Assembly (NCBI RefSeq): GCF_002797715.1
Contig: NZ_PGFF01000001.1
Location: 2,255,304 to 2,319,303, forward strand
DNA: 64,000 nucleotides
Source: Diaminobutyricimonas aerilata
GTDB lineage: Bacteria; Actinomycetota; Actinomycetes; Actinomycetales; Microbacteriaceae
Reading direction: 5' to 3'
How positions within the stretch are numbered: the stretch's first letter is position 1; each line of letters opens with the position of its first letter. The notes beneath the pieces are model-generated. The model did no database searches. It was not told the origin of the DNA and was given only the letters and a program-made list of their open reading frames with translations. Below are positions 9,632-18,148 of the stretch, in pieces. The position numbers were made by a program, and so were the translations under genes.

Positions 9632-10978
9632 ATGAAGTCGATTTCGAGACGGCAATTGCTGAGTCTGGGCGTGGGGGCGTCCGCGGCGGCGGTGCTCGCC
9701 GGGTGCTCGACTCCCGGCAGCAGGCTCGTGAACGCGGAACCGGCCATCGCGCCGGCGGCCGCGGGTGAGAAGGTCCGGCTCACCTACTGGGCGTGGCTGA
9801 AAGACCTGCAGAAGGTCTGCGACATCTGGAACGCCAAGAATCCGGATGTGCAGGTCGACGCCATCTGGATCCAGGGCGGCAACGCGGGCGGCTACCAGAA
9901 GATGTACGCCGCCCTCGCCGCGGGCGGTGGCCCCGACATCGGGCAGGTCGAGATGCGGCAGATCCCCGAGTTCCTGCTCGCCAACGGTCTCGTCGATCTC
10001 GGCCGGTACGGAGCCGAGGAGTACGCGGACCGCTACGACGAGGGCATCTGGAGTCAGGTCAAGTTCGGCGAGGGCATCTACGGCATTCCGCAGGACAGCG
10101 GCCCGATGGCGTTCTACTACCAGCCGGAACTGCTGGATGCGGTCGGTGCCGCGCCACCGGCGACGTGGGACGAGTGGCTCGAGGTCGCGGCCGCCATCCG
10201 CGAGACCGGACCGGGGAACTACCTCGAGTGCTTCCCCGTCTCCGACGCTTCGCCGTTCACGGCGTACGCGACCCAGGCGGGCGCGCGATGGTTCGAGATC
10301 GACGGCGACGAGTGGATCGTCAACATGACCGACGACGCGAGCATCGCGACGGCGGAGTTCTTCGACCGCGCGATCGACGAGGACCTCGTCGAGACGGGGT
10401 TCGGCGCCTACAGCCCCGGCTGGTTCGCCGCCGCGGGCGACGGTCGCATCGCCGCCGTCACCGGAGCCTCGTGGGCAGACGCGCTCATCCAGGGCGTCAG
10501 CGGCGGTGAGGGCAGGTGGCGCGTCGCGCCGATGCAGACGTGGCCCTCGGGCGGCTACGGGTCGACGTACCTGGGCGGGTCGACGGCCGCGGTGCTCGCC
10601 AACTCGCGGCATCCGAAAGAGGCCATGGACTTCTGCGTGTGGATGACCACCGACCCCGAGGGCATCGACGCGATGATCAAGTACTGCGGCATCGGCTGGT
10701 CGCCCGCCTCCGACTACATCGGCGAGGCGCGACAGCAGCCGAGCGAGTGGTTCAGCGGCCAGAACTACAACGAGGAGGTCTTCGTGCCGGCCGCGAAGGA
10801 GCAGAACCTCGACTGGACGTGGTCACCACTCACCCAGTACGCGCTCAACACGCTGCAGGACAACTTCCGTCGCAAGCTCACCGGCGGTCTCACCCTCGTC
10901 GACGCGCTCGAGCGCACGCAGTCCGCCGTGGTCGACGCCTTCCGCAACAAGGGACTCACCGTGAGGAGCGCCGCATGA
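9632..10978 (+). CDS. Sugar ABC transporter substrate-binding lipoprotein
   Basis: The 448-residue protein carries a Tat-like signal (SRRQLLSLG, residues 5-13) followed by a lipobox LAGC with the lipidated cysteine at residue 25, so it should be exported folded and anchored outside the membrane. The mature part is a family-1 extracellular solute-binding protein: GEKVRLTYWAWLKDL, then PDIGQVEMRQIPEF and YGIPQDSGPMAFYYQPELLD are typical of carbohydrate binders. It is the first gene of a three-gene import operon with two permeases. The ligand is probably an oligosaccharide; the nearby GH20 hexosaminidase hints at N-acetylglucosamine-containing sugars but this is weak. Confidence 0.93.
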   Translation: MKSISRRQLLSLGVGASAAAVLAGCSTPGSRLVNAEPAIAPAAAGEKVRLTYWAWLKDLQKVCDIWNAKNPDVQVDAIWIQGGNAGGYQKMYAALAAGGGPDIGQVEMRQIPEFLLANGLVDLGRYGAEEYADRYDEGIWSQVKFGEGIYGIPQDSGPMAFYYQPELLDAVGAAPPATWDEWLEVAAAIRETGPGNYLECFPVSDASPFTAYATQAGARWFEIDGDEWIVNMTDDASIATAEFFDRAIDEDLVETGFGAYSPGWFAAAGDGRIAAVTGASWADALIQGVSGGEGRWRVAPMQTWPSGGYGSTYLGGSTAAVLANSRHPKEAMDFCVWMTTDPEGIDAMIKYCGIGWSPASDYIGEARQQPSEWFSGQNYNEEVFVPAAKEQNLDWTWSPLTQYALNTLQDNFRRKLTGGLTLVDALERTQSAVVDAFRNKGLTVRSAA

Positions 10979-11946
10979 CCGTCGCACCGACTCCGGTCGC
11001 TCGCACCGGACAGCGCCCCACTGCCGCGGACTCCTCCTCCCCCGCCCGGCCGCGCACCATGCGGCGGGCGCAGAACCGGGCGCCGTGGATCCTCCTCGCC
11101 CCGTTCCTGCTGCTCTTCGTGCTCACCTTCCTGCTGCCGATCCTCGTCGCCATCGGCCAGAGCTTCACCGCGATCGACCGGGAGGGTCTGTTCGGCGAGG
11201 AGGGCGTCACGAGCCGGTTCGCCGGATTCGACAACTACGCCCTCGCGCTCGCCAACGACGGCTTCGTCGCCTCGATCGGGCGGATGCTGTTGTTCGGCAT
11301 CGTGCAGGTGCCCGTGATGATCGTGCTGTGCACGGTGCTCGCACTGCTGCTCGAGTCGGCGAGCGCCAAGTGGCCGCAGTTCTTCCGCGCCGCGTACTTC
11401 ATGCCGTACGGCGTGCCTGGGGTGATCGCGACGATCCTCTGGTCGTTCCTCTACGTGCCCGGGCTGAGCCCGTTCATCGACGTCGCCGGCGCGCTCGGGA
11501 TCCGACTCGACTTCCTCGGTCCCGACACGGTGCTGTGGTCGATCGCGAACATCGTGACCTGGACGTACACCGGCTACAACATGCTCATCGTGGTGGCGCA
11601 GCTGAAGTCCATCCCCCGGGAGGTGTACGAGGCCGCCCGCGTCGACGGCGCCAACGCCTGGCGACTGGCGTGGACGGTGCAGCTGCCGCTCATCCGCCCG
11701 GCGCTCGTGCTGACGACCGTGTTCTCGATCATCGGCACCCTGCAGTTGTTCGTCGAACCGCAACTGCTGCAGAACGTCGCGCCGGCGATCGACTCGGAGT
11801 ACACCCCCAACCTCAGCGCGTACACGAACGCGTTCGCGTTCAACGACTACGGCGTCGCCTCGGCGCAAGCGGTGCTGATCGCCCTCGCGGCGTTCGTGCT
11901 CTCGTACGTGTTCCTGGCCCTCAGCAACCGGAAGGCGAAGCGATGA
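10975..11946 (+). CDS. Sugar ABC transporter permease, MalF/UgpA type
   Basis: The 323-residue membrane protein has a polar N-terminal tail of about 35 residues and then six membrane segments, beginning ILLAPFLLLFVLTFLLP. The EAA loop that docks to the ATPase is at about residue 218 (YEAARVDGANAWRLAW). The ATG overlaps the stop of the binding-protein gene (ATGA), which means translational coupling. It pairs with the following permease to form the channel. No ATPase gene is found in the operon, so a shared MsmK/UgpC-type ATPase encoded elsewhere must energise it. Confidence 0.93.
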   Translation: MTVAPTPVARTGQRPTAADSSSPARPRTMRRAQNRAPWILLAPFLLLFVLTFLLPILVAIGQSFTAIDREGLFGEEGVTSRFAGFDNYALALANDGFVASIGRMLLFGIVQVPVMIVLCTVLALLLESASAKWPQFFRAAYFMPYGVPGVIATILWSFLYVPGLSPFIDVAGALGIRLDFLGPDTVLWSIANIVTWTYTGYNMLIVVAQLKSIPREVYEAARVDGANAWRLAWTVQLPLIRPALVLTTVFSIIGTLQLFVEPQLLQNVAPAIDSEYTPNLSAYTNAFAFNDYGVASAQAVLIALAAFVLSYVFLALSNRKAKR

Positions 11947-12875
11947 CCGACGCACTCACCCGCCCCGTGACCGCCGAGGCGGCGCGGCCCCGCTCGGCCC
12001 GTGAGGCGGCACGCCCGGCTCGCAGCCATCTCGCCGCGAGCCGCCGCTCGACGATCATCGTCACGGCCGTGCTCGTGGTCGTCGCCCTGTACTTCCTCGT
12101 GCCGGTGTACTGGGTCGTCGTCGCGGCGACGAAGACCACCGAGGACCTCTTCGCGACGAGCGGATTCTGGTTCGGGTCGACCTTCAACCTGTTCGAGAAC
12201 CTGCGGCTCGTCTTCACCTACGACGACGGCGCCTTCGTGCGCTGGTTCCTCAACAGCCTGCTGTATTCGGGGATCGGCGGGGTGCTCGCGACCTACTTCG
12301 CGGCCGCCGGCGGGTACGCGCTCGCGAAGTACGACTTCCGCGGCCGCGAGCTGGTGTTCGGGTTCGTGCTCGGCGGGGTGCTCGTGCCGGCGACGGCGAC
12401 GGCCCTTCCGCTGTTCCTGCTGTTCAGCCAGATGGGACTCACGAACACCTACTGGAGCGTGCTCATCCCCTCGCTCGTGTCGCCGTTCGGGTTGTTCCTG
12501 TGCCGCATCTACGCGCAGGCGTCGATCGACTCGTCGATGCTCGAATCCGGGCGCATCGACGGTGCGAGCGAGCTGCGGATCTTCCACTCGATCGCCCTGC
12601 GCACGATGATGCCCGCGCTCGTGACGGTGTTCCTGTTCCAGCTCGTGGGCATCTGGAACAACTACTTCCTGCCGCTCGTGATGCTCGCCGACGATCAGCT
12701 CTATCCGATCACCCTGGGCATCAACAACTGGCGGGCCCAGGTCGACCGGTTGCCGGAGTTCTACCAGCTCACCACGGGAGGGGTGCTCGTCTCGATCATC
12801 CCGCTCGCGATCGCGATGATCGTGCTGCAGCGGTTCTGGCGCGGTGGTCTCACCGACGGGGCGGTCAAGGGCTGA
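11943..12875 (+). CDS. Sugar ABC transporter permease, MalG/UgpE type
   Basis: The 310-residue protein has a basic, Ala-rich cytoplasmic tail and six membrane segments, starting with STIIVTAVLVVVALYFLVPV. The EAA-type loop is near residue 200 (ESGRIDGASELRIFHSIALR) and the C-terminal region has the MalG-type LPLVMLADDQLYPITLGINN. It starts with ATGA overlap on the previous permease gene. It forms the second half of the importer channel. No sugar-processing gene follows within the operon; the next gene begins 114 bases later with its own start signals. Confidence 0.93.
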   Translation: MTDALTRPVTAEAARPRSAREAARPARSHLAASRRSTIIVTAVLVVVALYFLVPVYWVVVAATKTTEDLFATSGFWFGSTFNLFENLRLVFTYDDGAFVRWFLNSLLYSGIGGVLATYFAAAGGYALAKYDFRGRELVFGFVLGGVLVPATATALPLFLLFSQMGLTNTYWSVLIPSLVSPFGLFLCRIYAQASIDSSMLESGRIDGASELRIFHSIALRTMMPALVTVFLFQLVGIWNNYFLPLVMLADDQLYPITLGINNWRAQVDRLPEFYQLTTGGVLVSIIPLAIAMIVLQRFWRGGLTDGAVKG

Positions 12876-12989
12876 ACCGGCGACCGAGTCCTCCCGTGCG
12901 CTGAGCAGTTGCGGAGCGAGCGCTGGGCAGGGTCTGCACGAACGCCGATCCCCCTCGACCTCGCCGCGCGACCCGCGTAGACCGGGAGG

Positions 12990-14165
12990 ATGCGAGCACT
13001 CACATGGCAGGGTAAACGGTCCGTCAGCGTCGAAGAGGTGCCCGACCCGCGCATCGAGTTCCCGACGGATGCGATCGTGCGCATCACGTCGACCGCGATC
13101 TGCGGATCGGATCTGCACCTCTACGAGTTGTTCGGCCCGTTCATCGACAAGGGCGACGTGCTCGGTCACGAACCGATGGGCGTCGTGGTCGAGGTGGGAT
13201 CGGCGATCACCGGGCTGAAGGTGGGCGACCGCGTCGTCGTGCCCTTCAACATCGCGTGCGGCGAGTGCTTCATGTGCCGGCACGGGCTGCAGTCGCAGTG
13301 CGAGACGACGCAGGTGCGTGAGCACGGGAACGGTGCCGCGCTCTTCGGCTACACGAAGCTCTACGGACAGGTCCCCGGCGGTCAGGCCGAACTCCTCCGC
13401 GTGCCCCTCGCCGACTACAACACGGTCAAGGTCGGCACCGGACTGCCGGATGACCGCTATCTCTTCTTGAGCGACATCCTCCCGACCGCGTGGCAGGGCG
13501 TGAAGTACGCCGACGTGCGCCCCGGCGGGTCCCTCGTCGTGATGGGACTCGGACCGGTCGGGCAGTTCGCGAGCCGAGTCGGCCGCCACCTCGGATACGA
13601 GGTGCTCGCGGTCGACCCGGTGCCCGAGCGCCGGGCGATGGCGGAGCGGCACGGCATCGAGACGTACGACCTCACCGACGACATCGTCGATCGGCTGCGC
13701 GACCGGACCGACGGGCGCGGCGCCGACGGGGTCGTCGACGCGGTCGGCATGGAGGCGCACGGCAACACCGGCATCGCCCTCGCGCAGCAGGCGGTCGGTC
13801 TGCTGCCCGACGCGATCGCGCAGAAGGCGATGGACAAGATGGGCCTCGACCGGCTCGCGGCCGTGTACGCGTCGATCGACGTGGTGCGCCGCGGGGGCGT
13901 GGTCTCCCTGAGCGGCGTCTACGCCGGCGAAGCCGACGTGCTGCCGATGAAGACGATGTTCGACAAGCAGATCGGTCTGAAGATGGGCCAGTGCAACGTG
14001 AAGCGCTGGATCGACGACCTGCTCCCGCTCGTCGAGGATCCCGCCGATCCGCTCGGGGTCGAGGACCTCACGACCCACCGTGTGCCGCTCGACCGCGCGC
14101 CCGAGCTGTACGAGACGTTCCAGAAGAAGAGCGACGGCTGCATCAAGGTGGTGCTCGAGCCGTGA
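12990..14165 (+). CDS. Zinc-dependent alcohol dehydrogenase (FdhA-like MDR family)
   Basis: A 391-residue medium-chain dehydrogenase. Catalytic zinc ligands are C38 (AICGSD) and H60-E61 (LGHEP); the structural zinc site is C90, C93, C96 and C104. The nucleotide-binding motif MGLGPVGQFA is at about residue 183. The long insertion with GLLPDAIAQKAMDKMG near residue 260 resembles the glutathione-independent formaldehyde dehydrogenase branch, so aldehyde dismutation is possible, but many actinobacterial members act on unknown alcohols. Both GGGAGG and a TAGACC box six bases ahead precede the ATG. Its TGA overlaps the GTG of the P450 gene. Confidence 0.9.
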   Translation: MRALTWQGKRSVSVEEVPDPRIEFPTDAIVRITSTAICGSDLHLYELFGPFIDKGDVLGHEPMGVVVEVGSAITGLKVGDRVVVPFNIACGECFMCRHGLQSQCETTQVREHGNGAALFGYTKLYGQVPGGQAELLRVPLADYNTVKVGTGLPDDRYLFLSDILPTAWQGVKYADVRPGGSLVVMGLGPVGQFASRVGRHLGYEVLAVDPVPERRAMAERHGIETYDLTDDIVDRLRDRTDGRGADGVVDAVGMEAHGNTGIALAQQAVGLLPDAIAQKAMDKMGLDRLAAVYASIDVVRRGGVVSLSGVYAGEADVLPMKTMFDKQIGLKMGQCNVKRWIDDLLPLVEDPADPLGVEDLTTHRVPLDRAPELYETFQKKSDGCIKVVLEP

Positions 14166-15445
14166 CCATCCCCCGCATCCCCGGCGATCAGTCGATCGCG
14201 TTCCTCACCGAGGGTTACCGTTTCGCGTCGCGGCGGTTCGACCAGGTCGAGGGCGACGCGTTCGCCACCCGCCTCATGGGCCGACCGGTGTCGTTCCTGC
14301 GGGGACCGGACGCCGCGCGGTTCTTCTACGAGGGCGGACGGTTCACGCGCGATCGCGCGCTCCCCCGCTCCGTGCTGCACACCCTGCAGGACGAGGGCAG
14401 CGTGCAGACCCTCGTCGGTCATGCGCACGGTCATCGCAAGGCGATGTTCCTCGACCTGATGACCGAGGCGGGCGTCCGGCGACTGCGTGACGCCTTCGCC
14501 GAGGAGTGGTTGCGCTGCGTCGACGGGTGGGCGACGCGCGACCGCGTCGTGCTGCAACGCGAGCTCCCGCTGCCGCTCACCCGCGCCGCGTGTCGCTGGG
14601 TCGGTGTGCCGACCGGCGACGACGGTGCGCGGGCGCACGAGTTCGCCGAGATGGTCGCGCGCGCCGGCACCTTCGGACCGGCGAACTGGTACGCCCGTGC
14701 GCTCCGGCGTCGCACCGAGCGGTGGGCGCAGCAGCTCATCCGCGACGTGCGTGAGGGCATCCTGCCGGTCGACGACGACACTCCGGCGGCCGCGATCGCC
14801 CGCCACCGCGACGAGCGCGGCGAAGAGCTGCCCGTCGAGGTGGCGGCGGTCGAACTGCTCAACGTACTGCGACCCACCGTGGCCGTCGGCCGGTACCTCG
14901 TGTTCGTGGCGTGGGCGCTTCATCGTCATCCCAACTGGCGCATCCGGTTCGCCGCCGGCGACGACGCGTTCGTCTACCCCTTCGCGCAGGAGGTGCGGCG
15001 GTTCTTCCCCTTCTTCCCCGTCGTCGGCGGACGCGCGGCGCGCGCGTCCGAGTTCGCGGGCCACTCCTTCGAGGCCGGCGACTGGGTCATGCTCGACCTG
15101 TTCGGCACGGACCGGCATCCCGGCGTCTGGCCGGACGCCGACCGGTTCCGCCCCGAGCGCTTCCACCACGGGGCCCCGGGTCTCAACGAGCTCGTCCCGC
15201 AGGGCGGCGGCCACCCGCACGACGGTCATCGGTGCCCGGGCGAGGACCCGACGATCGAGCTCATCGCCGAGTTCGCGCGTCTGCTCACCCGCGAGACGGA
15301 GTACGAGGTGCCCGAGCAGGACCTGCGCATCAGCCTGCGCCGCATGCCCGCGCAGCCGCAGAGCGGGATGGTGCTCACGCACGTGCGGCGCAAGGACGCG
15401 TCCGCGGTGCGCGGCACCGCGCCGGTCGGCCCGCACACGACCTGA
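14162..15445 (+). CDS. Cytochrome P450, CYP152-type fatty-acid peroxygenase
   Basis: The 427-residue protein is a P450 with the heme cysteine at C358 (GHRCPGED). The I-helix region reads LLNVLRPTVAVGRYLVF with the Arg-Pro pair (R237-P238) that in CYP152 peroxygenases binds the fatty-acid carboxylate and replaces the acid-alcohol pair of ordinary P450s. QEVRRFFPFFPVVGGRA matches the family's K-helix region, where ordinary P450s have ExxR. CYP152 enzymes use hydrogen peroxide directly to alpha- or beta-hydroxylate, or decarboxylate, fatty acids. No redox partner genes are present, as expected. The GTG start overlaps the dehydrogenase stop (GTGA), so the two are translationally coupled. Confidence 0.9.
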   Translation: MTIPRIPGDQSIAFLTEGYRFASRRFDQVEGDAFATRLMGRPVSFLRGPDAARFFYEGGRFTRDRALPRSVLHTLQDEGSVQTLVGHAHGHRKAMFLDLMTEAGVRRLRDAFAEEWLRCVDGWATRDRVVLQRELPLPLTRAACRWVGVPTGDDGARAHEFAEMVARAGTFGPANWYARALRRRTERWAQQLIRDVREGILPVDDDTPAAAIARHRDERGEELPVEVAAVELLNVLRPTVAVGRYLVFVAWALHRHPNWRIRFAAGDDAFVYPFAQEVRRFFPFFPVVGGRAARASEFAGHSFEAGDWVMLDLFGTDRHPGVWPDADRFRPERFHHGAPGLNELVPQGGGHPHDGHRCPGEDPTIELIAEFARLLTRETEYEVPEQDLRISLRRMPAQPQSGMVLTHVRRKDASAVRGTAPVGPHTT

Positions 15446-15506
15446 CCGTCGCGTGCCCGCGGGCCATAGGGTGGGATCGAACCCAGCACCCGTCCGGAGG
15501 AGCATC

Positions 15507-16508
15507 GTGGCCGCATCCGAGAACACCTTCCGCGCCGCCGTCGTGCAGTTCGAGCCCACGCCGGACGCGCCGGAGGTCAACCTCGCGACGGTCGAGCGGA
15601 TGGCCCGGGCGGCGGTCGCCGACGGCGCACGCCTGGTCGCCTTCCCCGAGATGTGCCTGCTCGGCTACTGGCATCTCACGAAGCAGTCGACCGCGCGACT
15701 GCGGGAGCTCGCGGAACCGGTCGACGGGCCGAGCCTGCGCGCCGTCCGCGCCCTCGCGACCGGACTCGAGGCGGGCATCGGTGTCGGGTTCCTCGAGCAC
15801 GGCCCGGATGACCGGCTCTACAACTCCTACGCCGTCGCGCTTCCCGACGGCACCCTGCACGTGCACCGCAAGCTGCACGCGTTCGAGCACGAGTCGATCT
15901 CCAGCGGAGACCGCTACACCGTGTTCGACACCCCATGGGGCATCCGGATGGGCGTGCTCATCTGCTGGGACAACAACCTCGTCGAGAACGTGCGCGCCAC
16001 CGCGCTCGCCGGGGCAACGGTGCTGATCGCCCCGCATCAGACCGGCGGCACCTCCTCGCGCAGCCCGCACGGGATGCGGCCCATCCCGATGGAGCTGTGG
16101 GAGGCACGCGAGAGCGATCCGGCGGCCATCGAGGCGGCGTTCCGCGGACACAGCGGACGGGAGTGGCTGTTGCGCTGGCTGCCCTCGCGCGCCCACGACA
16201 ACGGCATCTTCGTGTTGTTCTCGAACGGGGTCGGGCGGGACGACGACGAGGTGCGCACCGGCAACTCGATGATCCTCGACCCCTACGGGCGGATCGTCGC
16301 CGAGACGTGGGCCGCCCGCGACGACACGGTCATCGCCGACCTCGACCTCGACCTCGTGCCGCTCTCGACGGGACAGCGATGGATCCGCGGCCGTCGACCG
16401 GAGCTGTACGAACCGCTCACGCGGCGCACCGGCGACGAGCTCGAACCCCGGGCCGCGCGGTTCTCCGACGACCCGGTGCGCCCTCTCGGCGAGCCGGCTC
16501 AGGGCTGA
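15507..16508 (+). CDS. Nitrilase-superfamily carbon-nitrogen hydrolase
   Basis: The 333-residue protein has the full catalytic triad: E48 (AFPEM), K122 (VHRKLH) and C153 (GVLICWDN). This superfamily hydrolyses nitriles, amides or carbamoyl groups in the cytoplasm. The sequence GGTSSRSPHGMRPIP after the cysteine is long and specific, so the substrate is not obvious; an amidase rather than a true nitrilase is likely. A GGAGGAG ribosome binding site precedes the GTG, and TAGGGT at 15467-15472 is a good -10 box, so it has its own promoter although it follows the P450 gene closely. Its end overlaps the convergent GH20 gene by 10 bases. Confidence 0.9.
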   Translation: MAASENTFRAAVVQFEPTPDAPEVNLATVERMARAAVADGARLVAFPEMCLLGYWHLTKQSTARLRELAEPVDGPSLRAVRALATGLEAGIGVGFLEHGPDDRLYNSYAVALPDGTLHVHRKLHAFEHESISSGDRYTVFDTPWGIRMGVLICWDNNLVENVRATALAGATVLIAPHQTGGTSSRSPHGMRPIPMELWEARESDPAAIEAAFRGHSGREWLLRWLPSRAHDNGIFVLFSNGVGRDDDEVRTGNSMILDPYGRIVAETWAARDDTVIADLDLDLVPLSTGQRWIRGRRPELYEPLTRRTGDELEPRAARFSDDPVRPLGEPAQG

Positions 16509-18040
16509 GGAGCGAGCGCGCGCTCCGGCGGATTCGGGTCCCCGACCCAGGCGGACGCCCCGTGCTCCAGGCGCCGGAACCGCACGCCCGCGGCGTGCAG
16601 GCGGTCGAGGTGACGCTCGAGGCGGGCGTGGAACTCCCCGAAGTCGCGCTCCCGACCCGGTTCGAGGCGGCGGCGCCACACCGTCTCGGCGAACGCGCAC
16701 AACCGGGGGAACATCATGTACTCCGCATGCTCCGTGGTGGGCACGTACTCGGTCCACAGGTTCGCCTGGGCGCCGACGATCCGCCCTGCCGCCTCACCCA
16801 GTTCGGCAGGGTGCGGTTCGAACGCGAACACGCGCTCGAGTGACACGACCGGGTCGGGGAATCCGACCGGCTCCGCCGGGTGCGTCGACTGTGGCAGGTC
16901 GAAGTACACCTCGTCGCGCGGCGACATGACGACGTCGTGCCCGGCTCGGGCGGCGCGCACCCCCTCGGCGCGACCGCGCCACGCCATCACGAGGGTGTCC
17001 TGCGGGGCGCCGCCCTGCACGACCTCGTCCCACGCCACCAGGCGGCGCCCGTGCGCCCGCAGCAGCTCGTCGACCCGGGCGGTGAACCACCCCTGCAGCG
17101 CCTCCTCGCCGGCGAGGCCGAGCTCGGCGATCCGGCGCTGGGCGACCGGGGATGCGCGCCACTCGCGCTTGGGCACTTCGTCGCCGCCGGCATGGATGTA
17201 GGCGCCCGGGAAGATGCTCGTCACCTCATCGAGCACGGCCCGCACGAAGTCGAGGGTGGCCGGTCCGACGTCGAGGACGCGGGTGCTCACTCCCCAGCGC
17301 GTGCGCACCTCGGCGGGTTCGCCGCTGCCGAGCTCCGGATACGCCGCAAGGGCCGCCTGCACGTGACCGGGCAGGTCGACCTCGGGCACCACGGTGATGT
17401 GCCGTCGGGCGGCGTAGGCGACGATGTGCTCGAGCTCTTCGCGCGTGTAGGCGCCGCCGTGCGGGGTGCCGTCGTAGTCCACGTCGTCGCGTTCGTCGTC
17501 GTAGCCCACGAGCGACTCGGGCCGCCGGCCGCCGACCTCGGTGAGCCGGGGGTAGGCGGGGACGGGGAGGCGCCAGCCCTGATCGTCGGTGAGGTGCAGG
17601 TGCAGCACGTTGAGCTTGTGCGCGGCGAGCTGGTCGATCACCCGGAGTACGAACGACGCGGGCATGAAGTGCCGGGCGACATCGAGCATGAATCCGCGCC
17701 ACCGGTACTCGGGTTCGTCCTCGATGTGCACGTGCGGCACGCGGATCGGCTCGGATCCCGTCGCCGGGTCGATCAGGCGGGTGCGATCGGTCGGGATGCG
17801 ATGGGCCGGATACAGCTGCAGCAGCGTCTGCCGGGCGAGGAAGACGCCGGCCGCGTCGCCACCGCGGATCCGGACTCCGTCGTCGTCGATGTCGAGCCCG
17901 TACGCCTCGGGCGGGAGCGCCGGGTCGATCCGTTCGTGTACCTGCCCCTCGCTCGAGAGGAGGAACGTGCCGTGTCCGCGCCGCACGAGGCGGGGTCGCG
18001 GCACGAGGGCGAGGTCGTCGGGAGGCAGCATCGCGTCCAT
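16499..18040 (-). CDS. GH20 beta-N-acetylhexosaminidase
   Basis: The 513-residue enzyme has the small N-terminal GH20b domain to about residue 110 and then the catalytic barrel starting YRWRGFMLDVARHF. LHLHLTDDQGWRLP and the catalytic Asp-Glu pair (D287-E288 in HAGGDEVPK) are diagnostic. It removes terminal N-acetylglucosamine or N-acetylgalactosamine from chitin oligomers or glycoconjugates. There is no signal peptide, so it probably works in the cytoplasm on imported sugars. TAGGGT at 18061-18066 is a plausible -10 box about 20 bases before the ATG. A second in-frame ATG at 18031 is an alternative start. Confidence 0.95.
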   Translation of the reverse strand: MDAMLPPDDLALVPRPRLVRRGHGTFLLSSEGQVHERIDPALPPEAYGLDIDDDGVRIRGGDAAGVFLARQTLLQLYPAHRIPTDRTRLIDPATGSEPIRVPHVHIEDEPEYRWRGFMLDVARHFMPASFVLRVIDQLAAHKLNVLHLHLTDDQGWRLPVPAYPRLTEVGGRRPESLVGYDDERDDVDYDGTPHGGAYTREELEHIVAYAARRHITVVPEVDLPGHVQAALAAYPELGSGEPAEVRTRWGVSTRVLDVGPATLDFVRAVLDEVTSIFPGAYIHAGGDEVPKREWRASPVAQRRIAELGLAGEEALQGWFTARVDELLRAHGRRLVAWDEVVQGGAPQDTLVMAWRGRAEGVRAARAGHDVVMSPRDEVYFDLPQSTHPAEPVGFPDPVVSLERVFAFEPHPAELGEAAGRIVGAQANLWTEYVPTTEHAEYMMFPRLCAFAETVWRRRLEPGRERDFGEFHARLERHLDRLHAAGVRFRRLEHGASAWVGDPNPPERALAPQP

Positions 18041-18148
18041 TTCGCTATGGGAACGATGTCACCCTAACTTCTGCCCCGCGCCCGGGGCAACGCGCGCGGA
18101 CACCTGTGCGCGGGGCATCCGGTCGACGGACGCCCCACGCATCAGGGG

